64,000 bases of DNA from Megalonaias nervosa. Taxonomy: Eukaryota; Mollusca; Bivalvia; Unionida; Unionidae. This document shows, piece by piece, positions 51,201 to 59,761 of this stretch. The stretch lies in contig JAECUM010093736.1 in the NCBI GenBank assembly GCA_016617855.1, forward strand, positions 21,063 to 85,062, given 5' to 3'. A model generated the notes under the pieces. It saw only the letters and a program-made list of their open reading frames with translations, searched no databases and was not told where the DNA came from. Numbering within the stretch: position 1 is the stretch's first letter; each line of letters begins with the position of its first letter. The translations under genes were made by a program, and so were the position numbers.

Positions 51201-54200
51201 TCAACACTCATTTTATTTTAGCAATATTCAGTCAATTAGCAATACTCAAGCTATTAGCATTATTCAAGCTATTTGCAGTACTCAAGCTATTAGCAAGATT
51301 CTGATTTGCAATCATTATGAAGCTTTGAAAGTTTGGTTATTTCATGTAACCAAAACCTGTTTGTTACAGGGGCTGTGATTGGACACAGATCTCTCCAGAG
51401 GTACTACAGACAGAACCTTCCACAGAGAGAGTATCCAAAAACGAGATCAATCCTTCCCAGAATGCTTGCTCAGTACAAAGCACTTGGATGGACAGGTGCA
51501 ACAGGTATGTCATTTTAAGGCTTGGATGCTGTGATTCACATGGCTGGAAATATCCCATGCCTATTTGCCTTGGAAGAGAAACAATTTGTTTAGTAGCTAA
51601 AATACTGTGACTTACCTTGAATTTTGCATCTAATACTGAATGGAAAAACTGGTTTTTGTTTAAAAAATTTTAATTCAGAACAAGTGAACATTTTTTAATT
51701 ATACAGCCCAGATTCCAACTTTTTCAAAATCCCTTCCCTTAAAATAAAAGAATTTAAACAAAAACCAGTAGAAATAGTGAACTATTTTTAGTTTATGACT
51801 AGGTGAGTGTATGTTGTGGTCCTTTATATTGTCTAGCTATCAACATTGGCTTCCTACCATTCTGGCTGAAAGATTTTAATGCCACTTTTAAAATATTATT
51901 CTTACTACACTGGAGTCATTGTTTTTTTAATTTAATTTTGATGGTATATAGCTTTTTATCATCTGTATCTCTAATTTGAATATGGGTGTGATCAGTGCAT
52001 ATTAATTAGAGGATCTTTCATCTGATTGGCTGAGCTTATTACAACTCTGAAAGCTGTTTCTGTGATCAGATTTCATTCAATCTCAGAATACAGGTTTTTA
52101 TCATCAAGATCTTAGACAAGTTCAGTTAGGAGTGCAAACTTCACTATTCACAAGTCTTGCAGCAGATTGGCTGAGCTTGTAACCAATCAGGAATTGTCTT
52201 GCAGATTGTTAAGTTTTTGAGCAGCTTCAGATATCAGCAAGATCCTTATATATTAAGAGATCTATCTTGCATCTGATTGGTTGAGTTTTCTGCCACCCAG
52301 GAAGCCATGTGTCTCTGTATATCCCTGTATTTCTTCAATTTTTTAAGAGTTCTTTCCCCTTTTTCAGCTAACTGTTGGGTGCAGTATAGTGTACAATCTT
52401 GTGACTGCAATTAGTAAAGCATTCTTGGATTGATTGCCGTGACATTAACTATGCATAGTATGATTATTGTATGCACATGTTGATTAATTGGTCTTTCAGC
52501 ATTTACCATAGCAATCCATACCCTCATCAGCTTGCAGTTGGATGCAGTATATTGCACAATCTTGCAACTTTTCCTGGGTGGCTGTATGGTCTAAGGCACT
52601 TTCCTTTACAGATTACTAACATATCTCACCTCTATCCATGTGACTTCAAGTCTTGGCGCAAGCAATGTGAGAAAGTTTGCTGGTAGCTTCACGTGGATCA
52701 GTGATTCTTCGCAGGTTCTTCCTTCACCAAATATAGGCCACCATGTATGGCCCAACATGTGCTGAAAAATGGCATTAAATCACACCAAACCTAAACCAGT
52801 CATCTTGTGAGTGCAACTAATGTTGCAGTTTTTGATGAATTGCTGCCATACTTGGTACATATGGGCAGATTTTGATGAATTGCTGCCATACTTGGTACAT
52901 ATATGCAGATTTTGATGAATTGCTGCCATACTTGGTACATATGTGTAGATTTTGATGAATTGCTGCCATACTTGGTACATATGTGCAGATTGTGATGAAT
53001 TGCTGTCATACTTGGTACATATGGGCAGAATTTGATGAATTAACTGCCATACTTGGTACATATGGGCAGATATTGATGGACTGCTGCCATACTTGGTACA
53101 TATGGGCAGATTTTGAAGGATTGCTGTCATACTTGGTAATTAATATGGTCATCAACCAAAATCACATATATTGGTTGATCGTTGTGCTCCCGCAGTTTTT
53201 CTTAGAGCTATTGCCCTTTTTAATATGCAGTTGATGAAATGTATGGCACAGTTGTGTGACTACAAATGATGAAATGTATGGCACAGTTTTGTGACTGCAA
53301 TGATGAAATATATGGCAGTTTTGTGTGACTGCAATGATGAAATCTATGGCACAGTTGTGTAACTGCAATGATGAAATGTATGGCACATTTTTGTGACTGC
53401 AGTGATGAATGTGTGGCACAGTTCTGTGGCTGCAATGATGAAATGTATGGCACAGTTTTGTGACTGCAGTGATGAAATGTATGGCACAGTTTTGTGTCTG
53501 CAAATGATGAAATGTATGGCACAGTTTTGTGACTGCAATGATGAAATGTATGGCACAGTTTTGTGAATGCAACTAATCTTGCAGTATTTTATAGGTTTTA
53601 GTGATACTTGGTGCATATTATGTGCACCATTTGATGATTGTACATATTGACCAACCACGATGCCTCCATAGTTGTTGGAGTAGTTGATACCCCACCCCCA
53701 TCTTTATCTCTAATTGTTGTAGACCAAAAGAGCTTACTGAATGGCCTGTTGTCCATCATCTGTTTCCAACATCCATAAATTAGCACAATTTTATTATTGC
53801 TAGTCTTCCTAAACTACTTTGTGGATTGCCATGAAACTTTACACACATTCACACTTATCCCAAGGTCTAGTTTGTCCTAAATGACAATGGTGCTGCTCGT
53901 CCACAACAGCCATCTTGAAACTCTTGTTATTGCTACTCTTATTGAATTGATAGTCATATCAACAGGTTTTTCACTAAAAGACTTTGTATGATCTCCAGTT
54001 GGTCTTAAATGAAAATGATGCCAATCTGACATCCAGTCTTGCCACCATCCCCAACCATCATGAAAATCTTGTTATTACTATTTAAGCAGAATTAATGGTC
54101 ATCTCTACATACGGTTTAATGGTCATCTCTAAATACGGTTTAATGATCATCTTTACATATTGTTTTCACCAAAAGACTTCTTATGATATCTACTTGTTCC

Positions 54201-54704
54201 TAAATTAAAAAGGTGTCTGCAGATATCCAGTATGGCTGCCACAATCAAAATATAGATAATCTTGTCACTAATTCTCTAGTTCCTTAGCATGATATAGCCA
54301 GTAATGTGTTAAACATGCCATTAAAACCAAATACTACTTTAGTTTGTCTTTATTTTTTGAAATTAAAGAGAAGTGGTTAGTGAGCTGGACAATTGGCCCA
54401 AAATATGCTGGTTCAAATCTTACCATCACATTAGCCCGGTTATGCTACTGTTGTGGTGTCCCAGGTCAAGGGACTGTACTCTGATTGCCTTGGTATTATT
54501 AACCTTAATTTATTACTATGACCTACCACTAAACCCCAAAAACTGATTTAAAAATATTTATGATTTTTGTTTCCAGGAGAAATTGCTCAGAGAAGAGTGA
54601 AGGACCTAGCGACTGTGCAGAGATGGAAGAGCAGACACTTCACTCGGCTTGGAGTCAAGGCAAACATGTTACAGAAACATTTTAGGCATCAGAACCCCAA
54701 GTAA
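34468..54704 (+). CDS. ZNF622: zinc finger protein 622 (REI1/ZPR9 family), whole gene
   Basis: Animal counterpart of yeast Rei1/Reh1, cytoplasmic factors of late 60S subunit maturation. Coding exons are 34468-34641, 39279-39558, 41191-41421, 43310-43472, 48633-48757, 51370-51504 and 54577-54704 (1236 bases, 411 residues plus stop). All splice phases agree and all introns are GT-AG. Four C2H2-type fingers are visible: residues C6/C9/H22/H28, C69/C72/H85/H91, C187/C190/H203/H208 and C238/C241/H257/H263. The conserved C-terminal block reads RYYRQNLP and QRWKSRHFTRLGVKAN. It is somewhat shorter than the human protein, mostly in the acidic linkers. It is divergent from RPL37A, another 60S gene. 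Introns are loaded with minisatellites and mobile elements. Confidence 0.96.
34765..34875. repeat. short tandem repeat, unit about 38 bp, three copies
   Basis: Copies of AACATGTAGAAATGATTTGA followed by ATAAGATTCCTAGACAAT variants, about 120 bp after the exon 1 donor. Confidence 0.9.
35700..35810 (-). mobile_element. tRNA-like SINE head, - orientation
   Basis: On the - strand an A-box-like TAGCTCAGTG and a B-box-like GGATTTGATTCCC are spaced as in a tRNA gene (about 35 bases apart). A complete tRNA fold could not be built, so a SINE remnant is more likely than a functional tRNA. Confidence 0.5.
36288..36331. repeat. (GT)n microsatellite
   Basis: An uninterrupted GT run of about 44 bp. Confidence 0.98.
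36565..36880. repeat. minisatellite, unit about 38 bp
   Basis: Eight copies of TGTACTGCATTTTTGACAAA followed by CTTGAATCATTGTACAAC. Confidence 0.95.
37205..38123 (+). mobile_element. solo LTR, 919 bp, with GGAT target duplication
   Basis: It starts TGTTACGTATATG and ends TACACATAACA, flanked by GGAT on both sides (37201-37204 and 38124-38127). The terminal TGTTA...TAACA inverted dinucleotide structure, an AATAAA near 38040 and the following TTGTTGG stretch are LTR-like. It is full-length homologous to 62717-63616, sharing GAGATTCGAACCTGGATTCA-type blocks. It lies in ZNF622 intron 1, same strand as the gene. There is no internal region, hence a solo LTR. The retrotransposon superfamily is undetermined; 4-bp duplications are compatible with Gypsy or BEL/Pao. 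Confidence 0.92.
38265..38850. repeat. minisatellite, unit about 23 bp
   Basis: About 25 copies of GACACTAGACTACATATAGA followed by CAT, with many variants. It lies in ZNF622 intron 1. Confidence 0.93.
39168..39273. repeat. two (ATT)n microsatellites abutting the ZNF622 exon 2 acceptor
   Basis: ATT runs at about 39172-39210 and 39238-39272. The second ends directly at the acceptor TTTACAG (ends 39278), so the repeat itself occupies the place of the polypyrimidine tract. Confidence 0.96.
39279..39558 (+). CDS. ZNF622: ZNF622 exon 2 (second finger and basic/acidic linker)
   Basis: Begins LEAEEDQSTSCTLCGKHFS, with the second finger C69-C72...H85-H91. The end was chosen at 39558 because the donor GTAAAC there gives phase 1, as required by exon 3; another GT earlier (GTACAA) gives the wrong phase. 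Confidence 0.92.
39636..39684. repeat. (ATGT)n microsatellite
   Basis: GTATGTATGTATGT run of about 48 bp, shortly after the exon 2 donor. Confidence 0.97.
40335..40970. repeat. minisatellite, unit 27 bp, frame-preserving
   Basis: About 23 copies of a 27-bp unit containing ATGTCTGAATATGGTGATGA followed by CCTAATT. Because 27 is divisible by three, a + strand frame stays open for 192 codons (9-residue periodicity SEYGDDLIM). It lies in ZNF622 intron 2 about 220 bp before exon 3 and is not part of the gene's conserved protein. Confidence 0.95.
41191..41421 (+). CDS. ZNF622: ZNF622 exon 3 (acidic linker and third finger)
   Basis: The acceptor TATTCCAG ends at 41190. The exon encodes an acidic linker (SDAESVESWEGEALG), the third finger EECLFCSY...H203-H208 and DLEGLISYLG. 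The donor GTCAGT (from 41422) is chosen because it restores GLISYLG-AKVGEGN, matching the family. The exon's last bases and this donor are repeated in the minisatellite that follows. Confidence 0.94.
41403..42120. repeat. minisatellite of about 29 bp derived from the exon 3 end and its splice donor
   Basis: Copies contain TATCTGGGTCAGTGAGATAC followed by AAAGTATTT, some extended by TTATATCCTATCTGGGT. The first copy overlaps the 3' end of ZNF622 exon 3 (TTATTTCTTATCTGG) and its GTCAGT donor. More than 20 copies follow within 700 bp. Confidence 0.93.
42740..43095. repeat. minisatellite, unit about 32 bp
   Basis: Eleven copies of CACTGTAATGATGGTTGATA followed by CTTACAGCCCA/CTTATAGCCCA, in ZNF622 intron 3. 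Each unit contains a CTTACAG-like acceptor motif. Confidence 0.95.
43310..43472 (+). CDS. ZNF622: ZNF622 exon 4 (fourth finger)
   Basis: The acceptor TGATTTCAG ends at 43309. The exon encodes AKVGEGNMCLWCNERGKAF, the finger C238-C241...H257-H263 and ILEYADFYDY. The donor GTGGGT follows after phase 2. A short partial duplicate of the donor region follows at 43510-43565. Confidence 0.96.
44590..44860 (+). repeat. old partial copy of the LTR family
   Basis: The segment near 44690-44830 (CAAGATCAAGTTAATGGTCT, TTATTAATGGAGGTAAACAT) is homologous to 47800-47900 and, on the other strand, to 34130-34270. Ends are not definable. Confidence 0.5.
44860..46090. other. ZNF622 intron 4, no recognised feature
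   Basis: AT-rich intronic sequence without coding-like frames or clear tandem arrays. Confidence 0.5.
46095..46195. repeat. short tandem repeat, unit about 28 bp, four copies
   Basis: Copies of AAAAGATAAATGCAGGTAAT followed by GAACTAAC. Confidence 0.95.
46430..46860 (+). repeat. dispersed repeat family R1, + orientation
   Basis: It shares TTTATGGCAGCCATGTTGAA, AAAATCTTGTTA and TAGACTTCTTATGAT with other R1 blocks. It ends with the family's CAGTAGTTAAAATGAAGACA segment. Confidence 0.8.
47675..48589 (+). mobile_element. solo LTR, + orientation, diverged
   Basis: Starts near TGTTATGTATGTATATTTAA (47690, or at the TGTTATG at 47675). It carries TCCAAAATCAAGTTCAT and TTATTGATGGAAGTAAACAT, shared with the 33477-34338 LTR, and ends with GGAAAGTAAATTATTTGTTG and a terminus near TCGCTATAA (48589). 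A clean target duplication could not be found. It ends about 43 bp upstream of ZNF622 exon 5. Confidence 0.72.
48633..48757 (+). CDS. ZNF622: ZNF622 exon 5 (acidic linker)
   Basis: The acceptor GACCTTTCAG ends at 48632. The exon encodes SSYTEDQGEGATGG, an acidic stretch and VIEGYELVLPS, with donor GTATTA at 48758. Phases match exons 4 and 6. Confidence 0.93.
48890..49710 (+). repeat. dispersed repeat family R1, + orientation, several units
   Basis: Four or so units with AGTTGGCCTAGATGAAAATG, GCCGCCATGTTAGCCATCTT and CTTGAAAATGTTGTTAT. The block ends with CAGTCCTATCAGGGGACTCT, the same terminal motif as near 19595. It lies in ZNF622 intron 5. Confidence 0.85.
49815..50935. repeat. minisatellite, unit 48 bp, about 23 copies
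   Basis: Highly homogeneous units containing ATTCATCCATGTAGAATGCA and TACTGTTTACATTACTGCCA. The unit length is a multiple of three, so long frames stay open on both strands (16-residue periodicity on each). Copies differ at few positions (CTGCCAC/CTGGCAC, ACTG/ACCG), and neighbouring copies share variants, a sign of recent local amplification. Confidence 0.97.
51045..51300. repeat. minisatellite, unit about 27 bp
   Basis: Irregular copies of ATTAGCAATACTCAAGCTAT, ending about 70 bp before exon 6. Confidence 0.85.
51370..51504 (+). CDS. ZNF622: ZNF622 exon 6
   Basis: The acceptor TTGTTACAG ends at 51369. The exon encodes GAVIGHRSLQRYYRQNLP and RMLAQYKALGWTGATG, the conserved C-terminal region of the family. 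The donor GTATGT starts at 51505. Confidence 0.96.
52570..52800 (+). mobile_element. SINE (tRNA-derived, mollusc type)
   Basis: An A-box-like TGGTCTAAGGC near 52588 is followed by a diverged B-box-like segment (GTGACTTCAAGTCTT). The 3' tail contains GGCATTAAATCACACCAAAC, typical of mollusc tRNA-SINE ends. Confidence 0.65.
52840..53140. repeat. minisatellite, unit 40 bp
   Basis: Seven to eight copies of GAATTGCTGCCATACTTGGT followed by ACATATGGGCAGATTTTGAT. Confidence 0.96.
53225..53578. repeat. minisatellite, unit about 33 bp
   Basis: Ten to eleven copies of GATGAAATGTATGGCACAGT followed by TTTGTGACTGCAAT. Confidence 0.96.
53765..54290 (+). repeat. dispersed repeat family R1, + orientation
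   Basis: It contains GATTGCCATGAAACTTTACA, TCTAGTTTGTCCTAAATGAC and AGCCATCTTGAAACTCTTGT. One internal segment (CATCTCTA..TACGGTTTAATG) is triplicated. Confidence 0.85.
54370..54560 (+). mobile_element. SINE fragment directly upstream of ZNF622 exon 7
   Basis: An A-box-like GTGGTTAGTGAGC and B-box-like GGTTCAAATCT are followed by a body GTGTCCCAGGTCAAGGGACT that resembles common tRNA-SINE bodies. It ends about 15 bases before the exon 7 acceptor. Confidence 0.6.
54577..54704 (+). CDS. ZNF622: ZNF622 exon 7 (C-terminus)
   Basis: The acceptor TTTGTTTCCAG ends at 54576. The exon encodes EIAQRRVKDLATVQRWKS through HFRHQNPK and TAA at 54702-54704. Confidence 0.97.
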
Positions 54705-54884
54705 AATTTATCTGTAAGCTACGTCATACCACTTGGTCTTCTTCAGTAGAATCACATACATGGTTGGGCCAGATGATTTGAAATTCTGACTTCTCCAAAT
54801 GTTTCTTGTTTATAGAAAATCAAAGCAAGATGTATGTGTGCAATTGATCTGTGTAAAACCTCCATCATTATTCTATTAAAGAGA

Positions 54885-54890
54885 AATAAA
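54885..54890 (+). promoter_or_regulatory. ZNF622: polyadenylation signal of ZNF622
   Basis: AATAAA on the + strand, about 180 bases after the stop codon. Confidence 0.75.
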
Positions 54891-54899
54891 AGTCAGTTT

Positions 54900-56460
54900 C
54901 CTTGGTTTTGCTTCACCTGCCATATAAATCACAAAGATATGACATAGATGATGAAGTGTATAGTTGGTCTCATTTTTATTATGTAACTTTATTAAACCCA
55001 CTCATTAGGATGCAGAAGCCCTTCTGTGGCAATTTGCTGCATACATTGTCTCAAAGTTGTGTATTTTACAGCATTCTGAATAGAGTTATGGCCCTTTACT
55101 ATTACTTAATATCATCACACAGGATGTAAAGATTTCATCTTTTAGGTCCAAGTTTGATGGAGTTTATGCCCTTTTCCATCAATATTAAATTGCCATTAAG
55201 TAGGTCATTGCAAAAAACATAGCTCAGGAACTGTTCAGCATATTTGACTACAATTTGGTGCGTACGTTCTCAGTAGACCTAGATGTGCCCGTTGTGGGGT
55301 TTGTCTTGCTAACTCCATTTTAAATGGAATTTTGGCCTTGAAAATGAACTTTGTATCTTCATATGGGATGTTGTTTGTAAGTGGATCAGTCAAGAGCAAT
55401 TCAGCATGTGATCATGTTATTTGGTAAGAACTTTTACGGGTTTTATCTCATTTGTAATTGTTATCATGACTTTGGTTTCTGCAAGATAACTTGTTATTTT
55501 GATTTGGTTTCCCATGATAACTTATCTTGATTTGGTTTCCACATTATTACTTCTTATTTTAACATTGATTTCTATAATATAACTTGCTATCTTAACATTG
55601 GTTTCCACAAGATAATTTGTTATCTTGACTTTGGTTTCTCCAAGATAACTAAAACATTTCTGGATTTCAACCAGATTGGCATCTGAATTCAGATTCAGTT
55701 TGATTCCAAGCATTCCATGGCATTATGTACAAGAGTTGTGACCCCTGAATCCCTAGCCTCTTAACTTTGATTTCCATGGTTTAATTTTATTAAGTTTTAT
55801 TGCATTTCAACCAAATTTGACATGCATCTTTATGTTGATGAGACCTTAATTGCAGATGTTTCATATTATCATTATTAAGAATGATGGTTCCATATTGCCC
55901 ATCCTTCTAACTTTGCCTTATGCAGGATGACTCGGCTTGAAAATACTGCATTTCATTCAAATGATCCTACAGCATTGTGAGACCTTAAAGGAGATCCAGC
56001 ATTCCATTGCAACATGTTCAAGACATAAATCAGTATTTGCCTATTTCTTCTTCAGATACGTTACCTGATATAATACATTCGGAGAACTACTTCTACCTGG
56101 CAAATCCAGGCCTCCCAGGTTGAAACTATTTAGAATTATTTTTTTTGGATTTTGAGAAGTTTTCAGTTTACTGAGGCTTTTGCAGATGTGAACAAAGTCT
56201 CTTTCTGAGTGCTTACTTGAAAAGAGAGGCAGACAGATAGACAGATATAATGCAGTTATGAAAGCGTCACAGTCTGTTTGTGTAAAAATGCGCAAAAGTC
56301 TTTGGCATTATGAATAATACTTCACAATGTTTAAATACTCCGTATAATTCATACTGTTCATAGTTCAGAAGCCTAACTTGAAGAAGGATGGAACATTGTC
56401 TGTTGTTTCTTACATCATTTTTTAACATTAATATGGCTGAGGCACAAGAAATGGAGTCAG
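54900..56460. other. gene-free stretch with old repeats
   Basis: No coding-like frame was seen. It includes a small array (55480-55640) of GATAACTTGTTATCTTGA with TTTGGTTTCC, unit about 33 bp, and at 55795-55870 a relic similar to 17045-17130. Confidence 0.6.
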
Positions 56461-56464
56461 TATT

Positions 56465-56930
56465 TCCATATCCACTTTCCTGATTCACTTGTATTTTCAT
56501 ATCCTCTTACATGATTCACTTGTATTTCCATAGCCCCTTTCTTGAATCACTTGTATTTCCATAGCCCCTTACCCGATTCATTTGTAATTCCATAGCCCCT
56601 TACGTGATTCACTTGTATTTTCATAACCCCTTACCTGATTCATTTGTAATTCCATAGCCCCTTACTTGATTCACTTGTATTGCCATGGCCCCTTACCCGA
56701 TTCATTTCTATTTCCATAGACCCTTACATAATTCACTTGTATTTCCATAGACCCTTACTTGATTCATTTGTATTTCCACAGCCCCTTACTTGATTCATTT
56801 GTATTTCCATAGACCCTTACTTGATTCATTTGTATTTCCAATGACCCTTACTTGATTCATTTGTATTTCCATGGCCCATTATCCGATTAATTTGCATTTC
56901 CATAGCCCCTTACTTGATTCACTTCATATT
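56465..56930. repeat. minisatellite, unit about 31 bp
   Basis: About 15 copies of TTGATTCATTTGTATTTCCA followed by TAGCCCCTTAC. Confidence 0.95.
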
Positions 56931-57142
56931 TGGAGCATGATATCATTACATACTCCCCTTCTCTCAGCACCACTCCTTTCCAAGGGTTCTACTCTTAGGT
57001 GGGGCCATGGGGTCAGGAAATATATAATGGGGACACATTTTGGTTCAACTTTTTTTCTTCACTTTTATTTCCATAATCAGTTAACTTCATACCACGCAAC
57101 GAAGGGATACAGGCCTGTAGATAAGTATGGGAAACAAGGACT

Positions 57143-58447
57143 GTAGAAAATCCACCCACACACTTCCTAGTACAACTCCTGGAGCTTGTCCTAAAACTCA
57201 ATAACTTTGAATTTAATGAAGAAAACTACCTCCAAATCAATGGAACTGCAATGGGTACAAAAATGGCCCCTTCGTATGCTAATATTTTTATGGGAAAACT
57301 GGAGGGTCAACTTTTAGCATTGGTTGAACTTACACCATACCAGTGGGTACGCTTTATCGATGATATAGAAATGAAGTGGCAACTTGGAAGAGAAAGTCTG
57401 GACGATTTCATATCCAAGGCAAACAGCTTCCATCCTTCAATAAAATTCATGGCAGAAATCTCCAACTCAAACCACATTTTCCTAGACACAACAACCAGAC
57501 TGGTAGAAAACAAACTCCATACAGACATTTGCTCGAAACCAACCGACAAACACCAGTATCTCCTCCCCACCATCTGTCATCCAAAACATTGCATTAGGAA
57601 TATTCCATATAGCCAGGCACTGAGGATACGCAGAATTTGCTCCAACGATGAAACATTCCTAAAAAGGTCTGAAGAGCAATCTCAACATTTAATTTGCCGA
57701 GGCTACGACAAAGACCTGATTGCGGAGGCAACCCAAAGGGCTAAACAAACAAACCGCGATGACCTACTAAAATATGGAGAGAAGGAAAAGGCTGATATTA
57801 TACCATTTATCCTGACCTACCATCCAGACAACCCCAAAGTAGGTAAAATCATCGCGAAACACTGGCCCATCGTGGAATCGTCGGACGCAGTAAAGTTAAT
57901 CCTTCCGAACAAACCTGTAGTAGCCTACCGGAGACCAAAAAACCTCAAGGACATCCTAGTCAGAGTGAAGCTGAAGCCAATCACTAGTCAAGACCACCCT
58001 AGTCAATCTGGCCCCTGTGGCGATAAAAGATGCAAAACTTGTCAACATATGATAGAGACCAGGACATTTTCTAGCACAGTGACTAGAGAAAAACTAAACA
58101 TACATGGTCCAAACAAAACGTGTAAAACTGAGAATGTAATTTATCTCATCACATGTAAGATCTGTAGCCTTCAGTATGTCGGAGAAACTGAAAAGCTACA
58201 CAAAAGGATCAACCTTCATAGATCTGATTGGATGACAAAGAAGTTGTACAGAAGCCTGGTCGTAGAACACTTCTCCTCCCCTGGCCACACTTTCAGTGAT
58301 ATAACACTTATTGCAATTGCTAACAACCCCAACTGAAGTTCCGAAACCAGGAAAGAAAAGAAATCTTACTGGATACGCCGCCTTAGAACATTGAAACCAC
58401 GTGGTTTAAACCAAGAAGACTTGAGAAAGACAGCCACGCACAAATAA
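57143..58447 (+). pseudogene. Penelope-like RT/GIY-YIG endonuclease, 5'-truncated, with an in-frame stop
   Basis: RT reading starts before the ATG at 57251. It shows the GTKMAPSYANIFMG block and the catalytic RFIDDIEMKW box with both aspartates kept (codons 37-38 counting from ATG 57251). A basic linker with a C-x2-C-x5-C-like cluster (CGDKRCKTCQHM) follows. The GIY-YIG part reads VIYLITCKICSLQYVGET, then a conserved RINLHRSDW. A TGA at 58334-58336 interrupts the frame, but family-like residues (WIRRLRTLKPRGLN) continue in the same frame to TAA at 58445-58447. A single nonsense change plus 5' truncation therefore disable it. The rest of the frame is intact, suggesting a fairly young copy. Confidence 0.9.
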
Positions 58448-58774
58448 AACTATCTTTTGCAACCTACACATTTTCCTTTAGAAAAATTCTCCGAATTTGC
58501 TTAATAGCCTACAATTACGACTATAACAATAAAATATCCGGATGTAATTTGTGCTTACATAAATGTACACAAAATAACAGATGGCGTTATGGCTCATCAA
58601 TTTCTATGTTAATACAAATATTTCCCAGTATCCACAACAAGTTGATATAAACTAGTTGAAACATAATACATTTAAAGGTGTAATTCCTGTAGAAACAGCC
58701 ATGTAAAGTTTTGCAAATACTACGGTTTTCCTGTTTTATTTGTTTGTCTTGTCTATGTTTTGTATATGTCTTTG

Positions 58775-58803
58775 AAAAAGACTCATTAAGAGTCGAAAGC
58801 GCT
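58775..58803 (+). ncRNA. hammerhead-like hairpin in the Penelope 3' UTR (degenerate)
   Basis: GACTC-ATTAA-GAGTC forms a perfect 5-bp stem, followed by GAAAGC. Penelope-like elements are known to carry hammerhead ribozymes, whose core has a CUGAUGA box, a stem and GAAA. Here the position of CUGAUGA reads TTGAAAA, so the catalytic core appears degenerate. Inference only. Confidence 0.35.
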
Positions 58804-58938
58804 GAGGTTAGATACTAGTTTTTCACTGTTCGTTGTCAGTTTATTGCATTTATCTTAATCAATCCCTGAAACACATGATCCCTTGCTGGATCCAGTGCAC
58901 TTGAAAGGACTGTTATTCGCCATATGATTTGTACTCTT

Positions 58939-58941
<3 letters not shown>

Positions 58942-58981
<40 letters not shown>
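58942..58981. repeat. (AT)n microsatellite
   Basis: TATATATA run of about 38 bp. Confidence 0.97.
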
Positions 58982-58982
<1 letters not shown>

Positions 58983-59286
58983 TCAGCAGCATAACTAGAC
59001 AAGCAATTTCTTGTATATTTTGTTTTGGTCAACTGCTTCAAAAGAAGTGACTCTCGATCGAAATTTGATGTAGCTTTATCCCTGGACTTCCATATTTTTG
59101 GACTATATATAGTCCTTGGTCATTATTAATCAAGTGTGGCATGGCCCTGTCAAGAGTTAATTTCTATCAAGTTTTATTATTTCAACAGTTTTCAACAGGT
59201 ACCATTGGTTAATAAGGCATTCATTACGTTTCTGTACCATTATTTGTTGTTAAACCCTGCATTTTAGGTTCTTAATACATGTACTT

Positions 59287-59288
59287 AA

Positions 59289-59324
<36 letters not shown>
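59287..59324. repeat. (ATT)n microsatellite
   Basis: ATT run of about 37 bp. Confidence 0.97.
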
Positions 59325-59492
59325 GTAGTTGTTGTAAAATTTCAACTTAGATCAGGGGACAGTTTCAAATCTTAATGTAGTCTTTGTCTCTTGATTGAGT
59401 AAAGAAAAGCAGTCTCTTGACTTAGTCAAGATGATGGGTATGAAGTGACGGAGTGCAGAGACTCGAGAAACACCCAAATAAACAGTGCTCAG

Positions 59493-59692
59493 AGTGGTAA
59501 TAGTAAATGAGGTTTCTATCTCAGAGACCCCCTTCTCCCTCCAAAACGCTTCTATGCTAACATTTTATCAGCTCAAAATAATGACTTTCACATGATAAGG
59601 TTTTCTAGCATATTTCTGACAAGATATGTTTTGTCAGGGTAAGGGGGTCTCTGACATAGAAACAGCTCATTTACTATTACTACAACAACAGT
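59493..59692. repeat. imperfect inverted repeat of about 200 bp (MITE-like hairpin)
   Basis: The left arm (about 59494-59540: GTAATAGTAAATGAGGTTTC, CAGAGACCCCCTTCTCCC) pairs with the right arm (about 59635-59692, reverse complement GTAATAGTAAATGAGCTGTT, CAGAGACCCCCTTACCC). The inner region has weaker symmetry. It could fold back on itself. It lies just outside the coding part of the viral element. Confidence 0.8.
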
Positions 59693-59761
59693 CATGTTGA
59701 ATTTAAATCATTTAAAATAAAAATAATCAAAAATAAAAAAAACAGTAGCAATGATGATCGG

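Larger units (their letters stand above)
57110..58870 (+). mobile_element. 5'-truncated Penelope-like retroelement
   Basis: It carries the C-terminal part of a Penelope reverse transcriptase, the linker and a GIY-YIG endonuclease, then a 3' UTR with a GACTC/GAGTC hairpin followed by GAAAGC (58780-58800). Truncation lies near 57110-57140, where RT-like reading begins without a start. The 3' boundary is uncertain. Confidence 0.88.

Noticed and set aside
53162..53658. Overlapping - strand ORFs of 100-136 codons
   Set aside because: Translations of the 33-bp minisatellite in different frames.
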